64,000 nucleotides of DNA from Latrodectus hesperus (GCA_037975125.1 CM075853.1:52770958-52834957); one strand, 5' to 3'; shown: positions 31,631 through 50,767, numbered from the stretch's first letter. Translations and numbers: made by a program. The notes: generated by a model from the letters alone, not told the origin.

Positions 31631-31719
31631 AGATCCTTATTCTTTTTAACTTGTTAATATTAATAAAAAGTAAAATATTTTAGTCTGATTTAAGAAAAAC
31701 TCTAATTAGCATTAATAAT

Positions 31720-32117
31720 CAATAAAATGTGTTGTTGTTGTTACTTATGACGCTTGGACAAGCCAAGCTCGCTATGCCATTGGCTATGCGAATTTAAGTC
31801 AATAGAGTGCGTCTTTCATTTAACCAGAGAAGGTGAAGGTGAAAGTACGACTAGGCTCTAAACTTCTCCGATAGATGGCATCACCAGAGGAATCACTCCC
31901 TTAATTTTGACATTTATCTGAAGAGGGAGAAACTTTTCTCCAGACCATTACACACATAGTAACTGCTCAATGACAGACCACAGGACTTTCGATTTCACAG
32001 ATTTATTGAGCACGTATATTGTATGTACTCGGTGGGACTTTGGCAGCATTGGGAATCAAACCCAGACCTTCCGGAAGGAAAGCCGATGACCTAACCACTA
32101 GGTAAACAATAAAATGT
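31720..32117 (-). repeat. Complete tRNA-derived SINE with 11-bp target duplication
   Basis: An 11-bp direct repeat, CAATAAAATGT, flanks the element at 31720-31730 and 32107-32117. Inside, the minus strand starts near 32106 with TAGTGGTTAGG (A-box) and GGTTTGATTCC (B-box), typical of an RNA polymerase III tRNA-type promoter. It runs about 376 bp and ends in an (AAC)n tail (GTTGTTGTTGTT on the plus strand). Such elements are mobilised by a LINE in trans, and the simple-repeat tail hints at which LINE machinery was used. The perfect duplication suggests a younger insertion than its neighbours. The inner body differs from the 12.1/28.7/58.8 kb family. Confidence 0.85.
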
Positions 32118-34267
32118 TCATGGTTGATAGGTTAAGTGTTCGCCATGTTACAATTAAGAATAAAAGACAATTAATGCTATTTTCTACTTGTTAATATTAG
32201 CCTTTCGTGTAATATACAATTTTATTGAAAAGTATTTTTATGTTTAAATAAATTTTCTGCTCTGATAAGGAATTGTAGTTTGATTAGTAAACACATTATG
32301 GTGTACACCATAAGCAATCATATTGACACAGTTTATGTTTGCCATTTTAGTTGAAATTTAATACCTTGAATAAATAATTTGCTATTGGATATATATGGAA
32401 AAGGTGTAAACTAAGATATTCCCTTATCACGTAATAATGGTTGATAATTAAAAGGAGCATTAACTTTCAAAACATTGATCCACAGCTCTCCAAGGAATTA
32501 CAAATATCTCAGACATTAATTATTTATTAACAAATATTTCTGTAAACTATTGTATAGTCCTGAATATTCTGGTTATTTCATACTTAACTATATGAAAATA
32601 AAATATTTATATACTTGTAAGATCTTTCTATAATCTTTAATATAGGATTGGTGATCGCACCAATTAAAAAATCTGAAAACTACCAATGGTATCTGAAAAT
32701 TACAGAGTTATTAAAAATCAACAAAATATTTCAAAAATTTTTTAATATTAATTTAAAATTTTATTGAAATTCAGAGATTTTATTTATGCGTATTATTTTA
32801 AACAAATAACGTTTAGAAAATCACATTCTACATATCACACACACACACACAATTTTCGTTAAAAATCATTAAAAATAAATATTATAAATTGTTAAGGAAT
32901 GAAAGACTGATTTGTTCAGCTTAAAGGAGTAGTTTTAAATATAGTATGAAATTTATATACATATTTTATAAACGATTAAAGTTCATATCAATTAAGATAA
33001 TCAAAATTATTATCTTATGCTAAAACTCTTTGCTGCATACCAAATTGTATTTACTTGGTAAAGTTGCTTTGTAATTTAATAATACATACAAAATTTTAAA
33101 TGAATTTTAAAAAAATTTATTACTTAGATTTGTGTGCATTTTACAGAGTTTCACGACATGCTTAGAGACTTTGACCAAGAAAATGTAGCCAACATAGCAA
33201 TGGTTTCTTTGAATGATAATGTACAAAAATAAATGGTTATTTCAACCAATAAATTATTCATACCTTTTTTGTTGTATATTGAACACGAATAAAAATTCAG
33301 ACAGATATTTTGATTCATCAATTTTTTAATAGAAAAAAGATATTAATGTTTCTTTTTTTCTTTTTTTGCTGTAACCTAATTTAGAACTATAATAGCAACA
33401 TTCAAATTATATTACGATCGCAATGCTCGTAAGCACAGAAAATGTTAGATGTCACTATTACCACTGCAAAGGCATATTCTTCATACTTTATAAGCAATAC
33501 TGAAAGTATTAGAAAATTGTTTCTAATTCTTGCCGTGAACTAATATATAATTTTTCATTCACGAATTTATCTCAAATAGTTTTATTTCCGTTACATCAGT
33601 GTTACCGGAATATTTAATATAAAATTAATAACACATGATTAATTAAATAATATAATTAAAATTATATGCATATACTTAATATAATTAATATAAAATAATA
33701 TATCATTTTCTAAGTTATAGAAAATATTAAAAGAGATTAAAATGTTATATAATTGAAAAATAAGTTTAAATGTTGTTGGTAAGGAACATGATCTAATTTT
33801 TAAAATAGAAATGGAGCATTAAATTAAGATAATTTCATTTAAATGTGGATAAACTACACAGCAAATTAGGAACTTAAATTAAAATACTTTAATTGAATTG
33901 ATGCTTTTCCTATACAATGATTCTTGTATTGAAAATTCCTAAATACTTAAATGTAATCTAATGCTTAAAAATATTTATCTTTTTTTTCATTTATTTTAAG
34001 TACTTTAAATTTATTTCGACCAAAGAAAAACCAAAATTTAATTCCTTTACAATAGGTAGTCAATATCAAAATGGTAGTGTGTATAAATCTTTATAAATTA
34101 TTTTTATGAACTAATATACTATGTGAAGGAAAAACATTCGTAAAATTATTAAGATTCATGTTCAATCAAACAATGAAATTAAGCATGTTTGGAAAAATTT
34201 AATAAAAATCTTTAAGCCTAGATCTGAAGTTTATAGTTCTGATGATATATATATTTATATATTTTTT
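32118..34267. other. AT-rich non-coding DNA
   Basis: No gene is seen. A short (CA)n tract lies at about 32836-32851. Nothing else is recognised. Confidence 0.55.
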
Positions 34268-34602
34268 GGCACAGATGCTGTATAATCCAGGAGGCCACAT
34301 TCTGAATTTTTTTGGCAATGAAGAAATGTTGCCAAGATGATGTATTATGACGTGCGCAGTGATACAAATACTAGGGTTGCCAAAATAGAATTTTCTGCAT
34401 AACTTTTATAGGTCTCCATATCTATGACGTAATAAAACCAGGTTGCCAGATACATAAAAAAATTCACCAAAAAAATCCCCAAACTCAGAATTTGGCTTCC
34501 TGGATTATATAGCATCAGTTCCTTTTTGACAAGCAATCAAGCTTTTATACCTGGATATTATTGATTGATTATTACTTACCTGGATTATACGGCATATGTG
34601 CC
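34268..34602. mobile_element. MITE-like inverted-repeat element, copy A (right end duplicated)
   Basis: It begins GGCACAGATGCTGTATAATC and carries an inverted copy of that terminus at 34494-34522. A second copy of the right terminus, closer to the family sequence (TATACGGCATATGTGCC), lies about 57-80 bp further on at 34579-34602. The interior matches copy B at 44.56 kb over its length (for example AAGAAATGTTGCCAAG, ACTAGGGTTGCCAAAATAG, TATGACGTAATAAAA). There is no coding capacity. Imperfect 8-bp flanks (TATTTTTT / CATTTTTG) may be a target duplication. The transposon superfamily is not determined. Confidence 0.75.
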
Positions 34603-34915
34603 CATTTTTGTATAAATATTTGAATTAGTTAAATGGGTTTTACAATTTCAATTTAAAATGTTTTTTATCAGTCAAAAATATAAAATAATCCTATCATTCC
34701 AAATCTGTTAAGGATATCCTCTACATTATCTAAAATATATTCTTTTGAGAAAAAAATTTTAAGCCTTAAAAAATGATTTGAAATTATATGTCTGTACAGT
34801 TCATGTATAGATAAAAATATGATTAAAACTTTTAAGCCGTAAGATCAATCAACAGGTGACAACTATACATTAAATGCCTAATCAGTGATTGACAAAGTTG
34901 ACCTTCGTACCAAAG
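34603..34915. other. AT-rich non-coding DNA
   Basis: Nothing is recognised between the MITE and the Tc1 relic. Confidence 0.5.
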
Positions 34916-34919
34916 TATG

Positions 34920-35560
34920 CTGCTATACACCTAGGTAAAGAGCGATAAAGGTTCCTTATATCATCTTATAGTACAACCTACCCACTACAATATTCACTTT
35001 ATCCCAGATGTTTTTGATTGTTGGAAAACCCTTTGTAGGCCAAAAAAGAAGAATATCTGCACTGAGATCATCCATAAATATACAAGTTATATGGATTTTC
35101 TTGAAAACAGATACTTGGGTGAATAGTAAAGACACTGTCACCGAGATAGAATCGGTATATCATTCTGTTATTGTATCCGAAGATAACAACTGTCGTATAC
35201 AAGATAGCGTCTATTACAACTCCCCAAATCCAGCTATCACGATAATGGTAATAGCTGCATACATCTACAATATAAAGATGATTAAGACTGTTTAACACAG
35301 GTCCTCCGTATAAGATATGGAGTAATTAAATTATCTGAGACAGAAATGGGATTTATTACTGACTTTTCGACGCCAATCAGCAGATAACCATGATGATCGG
35401 CTTCGAGATCGCATCACTCAATACTGACAATCTTGTGGGATTGAAAGAATATTTTTAAATACCAATGTGAAAGTAACCTACATACTAACCTAACATAGCC
35501 ATACATCTTCAGGCGGTGGTAAGGTCCACAAATGGTATAGAAAATATTGTATTAGAAATT
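34920..35560 (-). pseudogene. Decayed Tc1-like transposase
   Basis: The minus strand, in changing frames, gives three Tc1 landmarks in order. The first is W..KVSNKSHFCL near 35370, resembling the W..V.FSDESRF motif at the first catalytic Asp. The second is DSWIWGVV near 35255, resembling the MVWG motif. The third is ILLFWPTKGFPTIKNIWDKV near 35050, resembling LPWPARSPDLNPIENVWD around the third acidic residue. Stops and shifts separate them, so no active enzyme is possible. The overlapping plus-strand frame 35008-35295 is a shadow. Terminal repeats were not found. Confidence 0.5.
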
Positions 35561-38465
35561 AGGTAACAAGTGATCTTGGAGCAATTCCAATTTGGCTCAC
35601 AATCTTCCAGTCTAGCCTGGAATTTTGCACTTTAGCCTTACACAGAGCCTTCATTTTACCAATGCATTTCTTATAGCAGGCAAGATAACCAACACGTATC
35701 CATTGCTGTCCATATCTAGTAGTAATGGTTTATTATTCGGTTTGTCCATTTATATTCATGTTTTCTAACTATGTGACCTAGCTTTTGATCCTCCAGTTGG
35801 TTACAACATCTTTAACAGAGTCGCATTGGCATTAATTTGTTATGTCTCCAAATTAATCTCTGTTCTATCTCAAAGGCAATGAGAAATTATTAACATCTTG
35901 TAACTATCACTTGTCTTAAATAATGCGAGCTGCACTGACAAATATTGTTATGATTGGAATTAACGTTTACTGGCTTTGAAAATTTAATCATTTACGTATT
36001 TGATCATTTGACAGATAATCAAACTACTTTTAAAAGTGTTCTCTTCTTTTTTTACAAAAGAATATTGATGAAAGGAACTGTATAATAGTCTTAAAAATTG
36101 GCCGCTATCATCTTTCACATGCGATGTATTTTTCGAGGTTAACATCTCGAAACAACAGGTATAAACTTAGCATTTTATAAGATAACATGATTCTTTCACA
36201 TCTAATTCTTGAATATCAGTCTTATGCTTAGTAGAGAAATGTGTAATTACACAAATACTATATGTGAATCTTTGAGAGGAAATACTTTCATGTTTAATAA
36301 AAGTATTCTTTTCATAATCCAAATAATAACAAACTAATCAGCATAAGTTATTCCTTATAATATGTAAATGTCATATCTATCAGAAAATTATTGTTTTAAA
36401 AAAACTTAGCTGCCTAAGCCTATATTTTCTTTGACGCATAGCAAGTTATGTATGAAATTGCTTAAGAGGTCATTTATGTAAAATTGCAAATTCTAAAAAA
36501 GCTATTATTGCCGAAATGTTTCCCATGTCCCGATATAAAATAAATTTTTATCTTTACCTCTACAATTTCAAAAATATAAGCCAATTATTATTTAAGTTAT
36601 TAACTACTTTTTTCTTACATTCTAAATTTCTGGTTCAAAATACATTCCTTATCAATAACTCCTACCGATGAAAACATTTAAAAATTGGAAAACAGAATGG
36701 AACTCGAGAAGGTTTTACCCATCTCTATTTCAGTTAATGCTCAATTAGTTTAATTACTAAAATTAAAGCATCCCAATATCAGTGAGGCGTCTAATTAATA
36801 AGATTAAATGCAATTAGAGACTTCAAAAAGAAGAGTGGAATCCAGAAATGAATAATTTTATAAATCTAGATACATCTCCAATTTCAGTTAATTTCCTCTT
36901 AACGCTTTTTAATGAAAAGAAATGTTTAATTTATGCTAACGGAAAGGGTGTACCATCATTTCTGATCGATGAGTTTTTTACGATACATTTAATTGCTTGT
37001 TTAGAGTTAATTAAGAAGTGAAACTCATTACTACTACTACGCTAAAATGCTTTTGTTTTGTGTGGGCGTTAATATGGCCAATGAATGATATATGCGTGTT
37101 AATTGTATTCTAGAAAGAAAATTGGTATGCGAGTATTACTCTTTTATGCTTAGTGATTTTCTTGTAGCGTGTTTGAAAACTACTTTGATTATAATAATAG
37201 AATTCTAATGAATGATTGTTCTATCGTGTTTATTTGCATTTAAATTTAAGATAGGCCCTTATTAAAATTATTGCTTATGAAATGCGAGTAAAATTTTATT
37301 AAGGAAAAGATTAAGTTATAAATTAAAGATATTTTCAAAGAGACTTATTTTTAATATACCTATTAAAATATTACTGATAGTCTATACTTAATTCTTAAGA
37401 CAACATTTAAATTTAAAGCATTTTTAAATGTCTTTTTGAAAAATATAACATTTTGATATTTGAAAAAGCTTTAAATAGATCCCAATGTAACATTCAGAAT
37501 CCATCATTGATATCAGCATCAAATCAAGACATACTAATCGCAAATTAAAATTATTCTTTATCATGATAGATTATCATCAGGTATGGTAAAAATTCGTCTT
37601 CAAAAGCTGTGAAACACTATAAGGGCAGTATGAGAAATATTATAAAGCATAGAAATTTTTTTCAAGTTAATATATTGATGATTCAGAGAAATATGACTTT
37701 TGCATTGTATCTGTCACTTACGTAACAGATAAAATAGGTTTTGATTGATAATAAAGTTGTGTATCTGTATGTCACTTGATTTATTAATAATAATTACAGC
37801 TACCCCAATTCTTATTGGGTAGCTTTTAGGGTATCAAATTTGATTCCAGATGTATCACATATAAATTATGGAATTAATGATGGTAAATTTTTATCAGGTA
37901 TTACAGTAAGTATCAACCTCCTTTCACTAAAGTTATACTATGGGTAACAGTAGATAAATAAAATGCATCGTAAAATGTAACCAGTATTAAAGTTTAGTTA
38001 CTTTTAATCTCAGTATAGCAAATCCGTAATACCAATAAAGGAACATCAGACTGGCCAACATAATGATGGTGAGTTGTATTACAAATGAACTGACCCGCAT
38101 TTCATATGAGTAACAACTACCATAATAGCGCCTACTTTGCTAAACTTGCTATTGTAGCTTTATTGATTTCATCTTCATAAATGATAAAAAAAATGGTAAA
38201 TTTAAATCACAGCATGATCATAACAAACTAATGAACCTCTAAATGAATGTATTCTTACGATAAAGTAATCTAAGTCTGTAAATTTTATCAAAATGCAATT
38301 AATCTGAAGCAATCCTATTTACCTCAACTAAACTGTTTATTTTTATAATACAATCTAACTCTATTTTAGTTTTTCAAACAAAAATTTTGTAACATAATTT
38401 TATATAATTTGTTTCGAAAACTGTGAGAATCATGTAAACTTATAATGCTGTTTTACCAATAATTA
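35561..38465. other. Non-coding DNA, mostly AT-rich
   Basis: 35.56-35.87 kb may be the 5' part of the same Tc1 relic but is not recognisable. 36.7-37.1 kb holds several TAATTA/CAATTAG cores, which are common by chance in such AT-rich DNA. A small hairpin, GCTACCCCAAT/ATTGGGTAGC, lies at 37799-37824. No genes are seen. Confidence 0.45.
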
Positions 38466-38469
38466 GTTC

Positions 38470-38870
38470 CTTCAAGTCCTATTTCGTACTGTTCTTTTGT
38501 TTTCTGTTCTTAAGATTGCGTGCAAAAATCCTGAAAGTGTGCATGCAGCATAGGCAATCAAACTTCTCCCCTCTCTTTTGACAGATAGCGTGGGGAATAA
38601 AAGGAGGAAAATGTCGCTCAAAGGAGTTTCTCCTCTCCAACAAAAAAAAAGCAAAAAAAAGTGAGATGGTGCTCACAGAATTCAGAGTCTATAATCCTGG
38701 ACTGTTCCAACAGATAAACGGACTTCCCGTCTCTTTCTGACTTATTTCTGGATGCGTGTGGAAATAACGTCAAATCTTTGAGTATTTTGGCACTGCAAGA
38801 AGGAGATGCCTTTAACCGTCAAAGAAGCTTTGAAATCTTAAGAAAAATTCTTAAAGAAATATGCTCAGAT
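38470..38870. promoter_or_regulatory. GC-richer island with four TCF/LEF-type CTTTGA motifs
   Basis: CTTTGA or its complement occurs at 38618-38623, 38776-38781, 38819-38824 and 38828-38833, the last two as an inverted pair (TCAAAG..GCTTTGA). The surrounding sequence is more GC-balanced than its flanks. GGGGAATAAAAGG near 38592 resembles a TATA region. Overlapping minus-strand frames have no protein features. A Wnt-responsive enhancer is possible but is only an inference from motifs. Confidence 0.25.
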
Positions 38871-44554
<5,684 letters not shown>

Positions 44555-44797
44555 GGCACAGCTGCGATATAATCCAGGTTTCTAAATTCTGAATTTTTTT
44601 GGTGATGAAGAAATGTTGCCAAGGTAACGTATTGTGATGTGCGTGATGACGTAAATACTAGGGTTGCCAAAATAGAATTTACTGCATAATTTTATAGGTC
44701 TCCATCTCTATGACGTAATAAAAACTAGGTTGCCAGATACATAAGAAAATTCGCCAAACTCAGAAATTGGCATCCTGGATTATACGGCATCTGTGCC
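44555..44797. mobile_element. MITE-like inverted-repeat element, copy B
   Basis: This 243-bp element begins GGCACAGCTGCGATATAATC and ends with the inverted terminus GATTATACGGCATCTGTGCC. It shares its full interior with copy A at 34.27 kb in the same orientation, at roughly 85% identity by eye. Flanks AATAAAAC / TATGAAAC agree at 6 of 8 positions, suggesting an 8-bp target duplication. There is no open reading frame, so it would rely on an outside transposase. Confidence 0.8.
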
Positions 44798-46600
44798 TAT
44801 GAAACTAATTGTAGACACGCATTCATCCGTGGTTACTACACTTGGTTTTCTTGGTTTTCTACACTTGGTATGATGCTAAATTTAAAATATCTCTATTTTT
44901 TGTATAAATTTTTTCTTGTTTTAATATGGTTAATTTGTGAAAATTTTTCGATTAGATATCAGTGTTAATTGTTGACATTTAATGAAAGTTCAAAAGAAAT
45001 TAAATGAAAATAAAAAATATAAACAGAAATCAATATATGAATGCAATTAAATGTATTATTTAACTTGAATTTTCTTAATCATTCACGGTGAAAATGAGTG
45101 TGATGGATAAAAGAGTTTAATTAATTATTTATATATGCTTTCATGTTAACAATTCTAAATTGCCAAATGGTGGTTTCGGTAATTTCTTCTATCTTAATTT
45201 GTTGCGTTTATTCTGCAAACAGAAAGAAAATGTTCACCAATAACTGCTCATTGAAGCCAACACTAACAGAAAATTCTATGTTTAAGTATGCATAAGAATA
45301 CGAAAGTATTTTCTTGCAGCTTGAGAATATTACATTCGCCCTGAGTGTAATTCCATTAGCATTTAAAAGAGAGCCACCGTCGCAATAACATTGCATAATA
45401 TTCAGATACGAGTGAATTTTTCTTGAAATGATAGGGAGAAAAAAGTGTTGAAAAATGTTAACGATAGATCAATACATTCACTAGAGACTGAAATTTGCAT
45501 GCAAAGGTATCAATGAATTCAAATTGGACAAACAATTCAATTTGAATTCAAACCGTTTGCTGAGTTTGAATAAAATTTGTAGTGGATAAATTCTGCCATG
45601 TTTAAACACGAAGAGTTGAATATTTTGCTTTCTTTTCGTGATATGTGAGAACTATTTCATATTATTTATTAAATTTCTTTTTCACCATCATATCTTCAAA
45701 ATGAAAAAATTATACATTGTTGAATCAATTAAAGTACATTTATTATTAGAAATAGATTATATATAGATAATGTGATTTTATGATAAATACAAATAAAATA
45801 AGTGTTAAATTCTTTACTCCAATCATTGTTGCAAGTGAATTTGTACTATTATATTATTATCTATGGATTACTTTGAGTTTCCATTTTAAAGCTATGGTGT
45901 TGATAGTTTAAGTTTGTAAACAACACCGCCTAATATTTCTTTGCTAATATGAATTTAAATTTTGAAAGTCTATAACCTTCTAATTTGGTTTTATCATTAG
46001 AGTTATGATTTATTAAGTGTCACACTACATTTCTATAAGTCTTACAATGTATCCTGTAACCACTTGTTGGCTATTATGTTACTCAAACCCTGTATAAATA
46101 AACGAAAGGACATCGTATTCTCACGGGATACGTTATTTAATACATTATGGAATGTATTCGTATGCAGTTAAGTTTCATTTTTGCAGAAATCAAGAAAGGA
46201 ATAAAACTGATGAACATCAATCGTTTTTTCTCTGGGATTCAAATCTAAAAGTAGTTTTTTACAGAATTTTATTCGCATATGTTGCACGAAAATAGCACAA
46301 TTAGTTTTAAATGATAATCTTGAATAAATTTCAAAGTTATTTTTATTTTAAATTAGTGCTAAGAAATATAAACAATTTTCAGTACTATTGTTAGAAGTGA
46401 GCAATGCCTTAATAAATTTTTGCGTCATTCTAAATATCCAAATGATAATTGCAAATCAGTAATAAAAGTTTTAAAATATCTAGTGAAAATATCCATTTAG
46501 TAAAGAATTCATTTTAAATTTTTATGTTGAAAAGTTATTTGATATCATATTAAAAAGTGCCTAACTGTCAGGAGCTGTTGTGTGGTATTTTGGCTGTCAG
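44798..46600. other. Non-coding DNA
   Basis: 45.18-45.42 kb is a mildly GC-richer patch with a 62-codon minus-strand frame lacking any motif. The rest is AT-rich with nothing recognised. Confidence 0.45.
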
Positions 46601-46604
46601 TAAA

Positions 46605-46725
46605 ACTTTCGTAGATAGTGGTACATAATCATGTAGCGTAATAACAGAAAAGGGAAAACTCACAATTCTGACACATGTGAATGTACCAATGTTGACCTCT
46701 CGTTAGAATTAGCGAATGGGTTATA
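46605..46725 (-). repeat. Fragment of the dispersed SINE family (body only)
   Basis: GTAGATAGTGG-TACATAATCATGTAGCG, followed by AGAAAAGGGAAAACTCACAA-TTCTGACACA, matches in order the body of the copies at 12.1 and 12.4 kb (ATATAGTGG-ACTGTATTTACATGTCGC ... GGAAAACTTCCAAGCACTCA). The tRNA-like head is not recognisable. Confidence 0.4.
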
Positions 46726-47842
46726 CACTTTTCCTCCCCATCTTCAGTAATAAAAGTGAAGGAAATTTACATTATTTAGGAGATTAAGAGTGCGAGAATA
46801 GAAAAAGTATGATCATAAATTGACAGGTACACGTGTAACAAAAGACAATACTGTGCAAAAGTATGTAAAATAGGTAGACAGAAGTTTTTTAATTCTTTGA
46901 AACAATGGATGGAAGAAAGATCCTATAAGATGAATTATGGTATAAGGTAATAATTTACAGTCAAGAGTAAGAGTTAAAAACTGCATTATTGAGAAATCAT
47001 TTGCTATGTATAACATAGAGTAGAAAGACCTGTAATAACTAAGATTGATAGGCATTCATTTCGCATCAATAATAATGAACTGATTAATAACGCATAAGGA
47101 AATGCGGTTTCTCTTATCGTCTGTTTACTTTTGAATCATTAAATTGCCTTTTCTTAATAGTTCGTATATGTATTTATGTTTATACCACCAACCGATAAAA
47201 ATTTAGCAGAATCAATGAATATATGTGTGTGTGTGAGAAAGGGATCACATAGTCATACCATTTTCATTTAATTTGAACTTTTGAAATAACTGATATATTG
47301 GTTTGTAGATTTTAAAACAAAAAGGAATCTTTTTTTTCTTGCTTAATAGCCTTCAATTATAAAGCAACAAAGTTAGTTTTTGATGTTTCAAGACCATTGA
47401 ATTCGAAATTATCAATTTTATGCTTCAATTTTATTCGATATGCTGCAATTCACTTTTTTATTTTTTATTTCTTTTAAAAATGGGGTGCAGAAATAGTGTT
47501 TTCTCATGAAGTTAAAGTTTATGAAAGAGTTGGAGTAAAAATAAAAGTAATGAAGACTTAAGAAAGTAATTAATTTAAATACTGCTTTTAAGAGTTTATG
47601 GAAATGGCAGTGAAAAACTGCTCATATCAGATGTTTTATCAGATTGTTATCTCTTATTGCTTATGATTGATTTTTCTAGGAAATCTAATGCCGTACTTGA
47701 TCTGTGATATGTAACAAAAGCACTTTAAATCTTCTGTTGACAATGTGTAATTATATAGGGAATTAAATGCAAAATACAATCATGAAAGTTTTTTTCATAC
47801 TTTTATTTAATATGTGAGTTATATAACAATATTTTAGATAAA
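46726..47842. other. AT-rich non-coding DNA
   Basis: The minus-strand frame 46813-47055 has no motif. A short (TG)n tract lies near 47223. Nothing else is seen. Confidence 0.5.
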
Positions 47843-47843
47843 T

Positions 47844-48726
47844 AAGGGGTGATCAAATGAAAAGGTACGAAACGACATGGTAAGTACAAATGAAGATTTT
47901 ATTCAAAATATACACTTATAGGCTTGAGTACAACGATCCCGCTGATGAACAAGTCTTAGGATTGCTTGTTCCCAGAATTTCTGTGGCCGTGATGAGAACC
48001 AGTCCTTCACAGCGTCCTTGAATACGTCGTTCGAGTTGAAGCGCTTCTCTTTCAGGTGTTTCTTCAGTGGACCAAACACAGTGAAAATCGCAGGGCGACA
48101 TGTCCGGTATGTAGGTCGGATGGTTCAACGTCTCCCACTTGAACTTGGCCAGTTCCATGTGTGTGACTCTGGAGACTCGTGGAGGTGCGTTATCATGGAG
48201 CAGAACCACACCCTTCGTGAGTAGACTCGGTCTTTTATTCTTGATTGACCTGCGTAGGCGTCGGAGTGTCTCACAGTACACATCGGAGTTTATGGTTTTC
48301 CTATGCTCTTGGAATTCCACAATTATCGGACCTTGACCTTGAACGTCGAAAAAGACGGTGAGCAACACCTTTCCTGTTGACCTTTAATTTGAAATTTTTA
48401 GGTGGAGGTGACGACGCATTCTTCCAGAAGTTTCTCACCTTCCGCTGTCAGAAATAGGATAACACCTCGCTGCTCCTCAATCGTCGAATTTTGCAATGCG
48501 AACGACATCCTGTCCTCATACGGACTCCCGCATCATTTAGACGCCGCTTTTGATACGTGCCTCTGCTCTCTCCTGCGCATGCGGGCGCCCGCGCATGCTC
48601 CGATACCAGTCAAAGACTCCAATCATATCCCGAAATGTCTTGCTACGTTCTTCTATGACGAAATATGCAAATATTTAATACTTACGTTTTTACGTCATTT
48701 CGTACCTTTTCATTTGATCACCCCTT
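47844..48726 (-). mobile_element. Mariner element with internal deletion
   Basis: Both ends carry matching inverted repeats of about 35 bp: AAGGGGTGATCAAATG... at 47844 and its complement ending at 48726, with only a couple of mismatches. The transposase reads on the minus strand. At about 883 bp the element is some 400-450 bp shorter than a usual 1.3-kb mariner, and the missing part is the middle of the transposase. Flanking TA duplication is probable on the left (47843-47844) but not clean on the right. The element lies only 400 bp from a second mariner of another lineage. Confidence 0.85.
47903..48508 (-). pseudogene. Mariner transposase, internally deleted and frameshifted
   Basis: Translation starts at an ATG at 48508 and gives 36 codons typical of a mariner N-terminus (MSFALQNSTIEEQRGVI...) before a stop at 48398. 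The coding then resumes in other frames with a PPPK.FK block, KVLLTVFFDVQG, the LLHDNA motif (second catalytic Asp, near 48192) and PDMSPCDFH (third catalytic Asp, near 48089). A one-base shift just after that motif (about 48078) moves the rest, HLKEKRFN... to LVHQRDRC, into the next frame, ending at the TGA at 47903. Most of the DNA-binding domain and the first catalytic Asp are lost. The family acts by cut-and-paste at TA, but this copy cannot. The plus-strand frame 48402-48854 is a shadow. Confidence 0.85.
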
Positions 48727-48971
48727 GTATATTCATTTTGAAGAAGAATTTTCCCAAATTTAGAATTTTTACAGTTAAATGTTGTGTTATTATTTGTAAA
48801 TATGAATATTTAAGTAGTAATTTTAAAATTTCTGAAAATAAAAGTTCTTTATAGCAGGAAAAAACATTCATAAAAATTAGGAAGAACTATATTTATAAAA
48901 CATACCACAGAGATTAAATCGCTCAGTGTATTATGAAATTATATCTGAACAATATATACATACATATATAC
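48727..48971. other. AT-rich spacer between two mariners
   Basis: About 250 bp without features separates the two insertions. Confidence 0.6.
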
Positions 48972-50212
<1,241 letters not shown>

Positions 50213-50493
50213 TATTTAACCTTGCTATAGCAGACAAATAACTGTAAATTTATTAATAACTGTAACTAAGTTTTGAGTCTTCGAGTCCATTTACAAAATA
50301 TGTATTAAGGAATGTCTTAACATGGAAGAAAAGAAAAATTTAAAGATGTTAGAAATTTAAGCCTAATTATGGTATACATTCATACATTTGAAAAAATTTC
50401 ACATTCATTTGAAAAATTTTAAAGAAATTTTTCCTACCCCAATTGAGGTGCATCCAAAAAATGGGTTTAGACTACACCAACAGATTCTTTGAA

Positions 50494-50700
50494 TGGCCCC
50501 GGTGTCCTAGTTTATTCGGGCGTCGTTCTCATTATCGGAAGGTAGTGAGTTCGAATCCCAGCTTAAGTGAAGATCCGTCGTGTTCACTAAAGCTGCCTGG
50601 GGCAAGTTAAAAATGGGTATGGTTGCAATGTCCTTCAAGTGAAATGTTATAACTGGAGGTAGCAAGCTAAATATTGGGGGTCCTCTGTTTGGTCTGTTTC
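50494..50700 (+). repeat. tRNA-derived SINE
   Basis: GGCCCCGGTGTCCTAGTTTA (A-box region) is followed about 45 nt later by GAGTTCGAATCCCAGC, a good B-box. The usual SINE body follows (GTCGTGTTCACTAAAGCTGC). It is tRNA-like at the head but too diverged in the acceptor arms to be a working tRNA. It is followed directly by the perfect hairpin at 50716. Confidence 0.65.
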
Positions 50701-50715
50701 AAAATCCCGCAAGAA

Positions 50716-50767
50716 ATTGATTCCAAACCGAGTGTATACCACAGCATACACTCGGTTTGGAATCAAT
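50716..50767. repeat. Perfect 22-bp inverted repeat, 8-nt loop
   Basis: The arm at 50716-50737 (ATTGATTCCAAACCGAGTGT + AT) is exactly complementary to 50746-50767, around the loop ACCACAGC. The arms are not low-complexity and contain GC, so this is unlikely to be chance. It lies just after the SINE. No target duplication and no coding role were seen. It may be a palindromic duplication or a small hairpin RNA. Confidence 0.93.

Noticed and set aside
36730..37020. Cluster of TAATTA/CAATTAG homeodomain cores
   Set aside because: Such cores are expected every few hundred bases in DNA this AT-rich. No other support.
48402..48854. 150-codon plus-strand frame over the first mariner
   Set aside because: It is antisense to the mariner transposase and runs through the inverted terminus into AT-rich flank. 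It is a shadow frame.
50494..50570. Functional tRNA gene
   Set aside because: Good promoter boxes but no cloverleaf-compatible arms or anticodon loop; followed by SINE body sequence.
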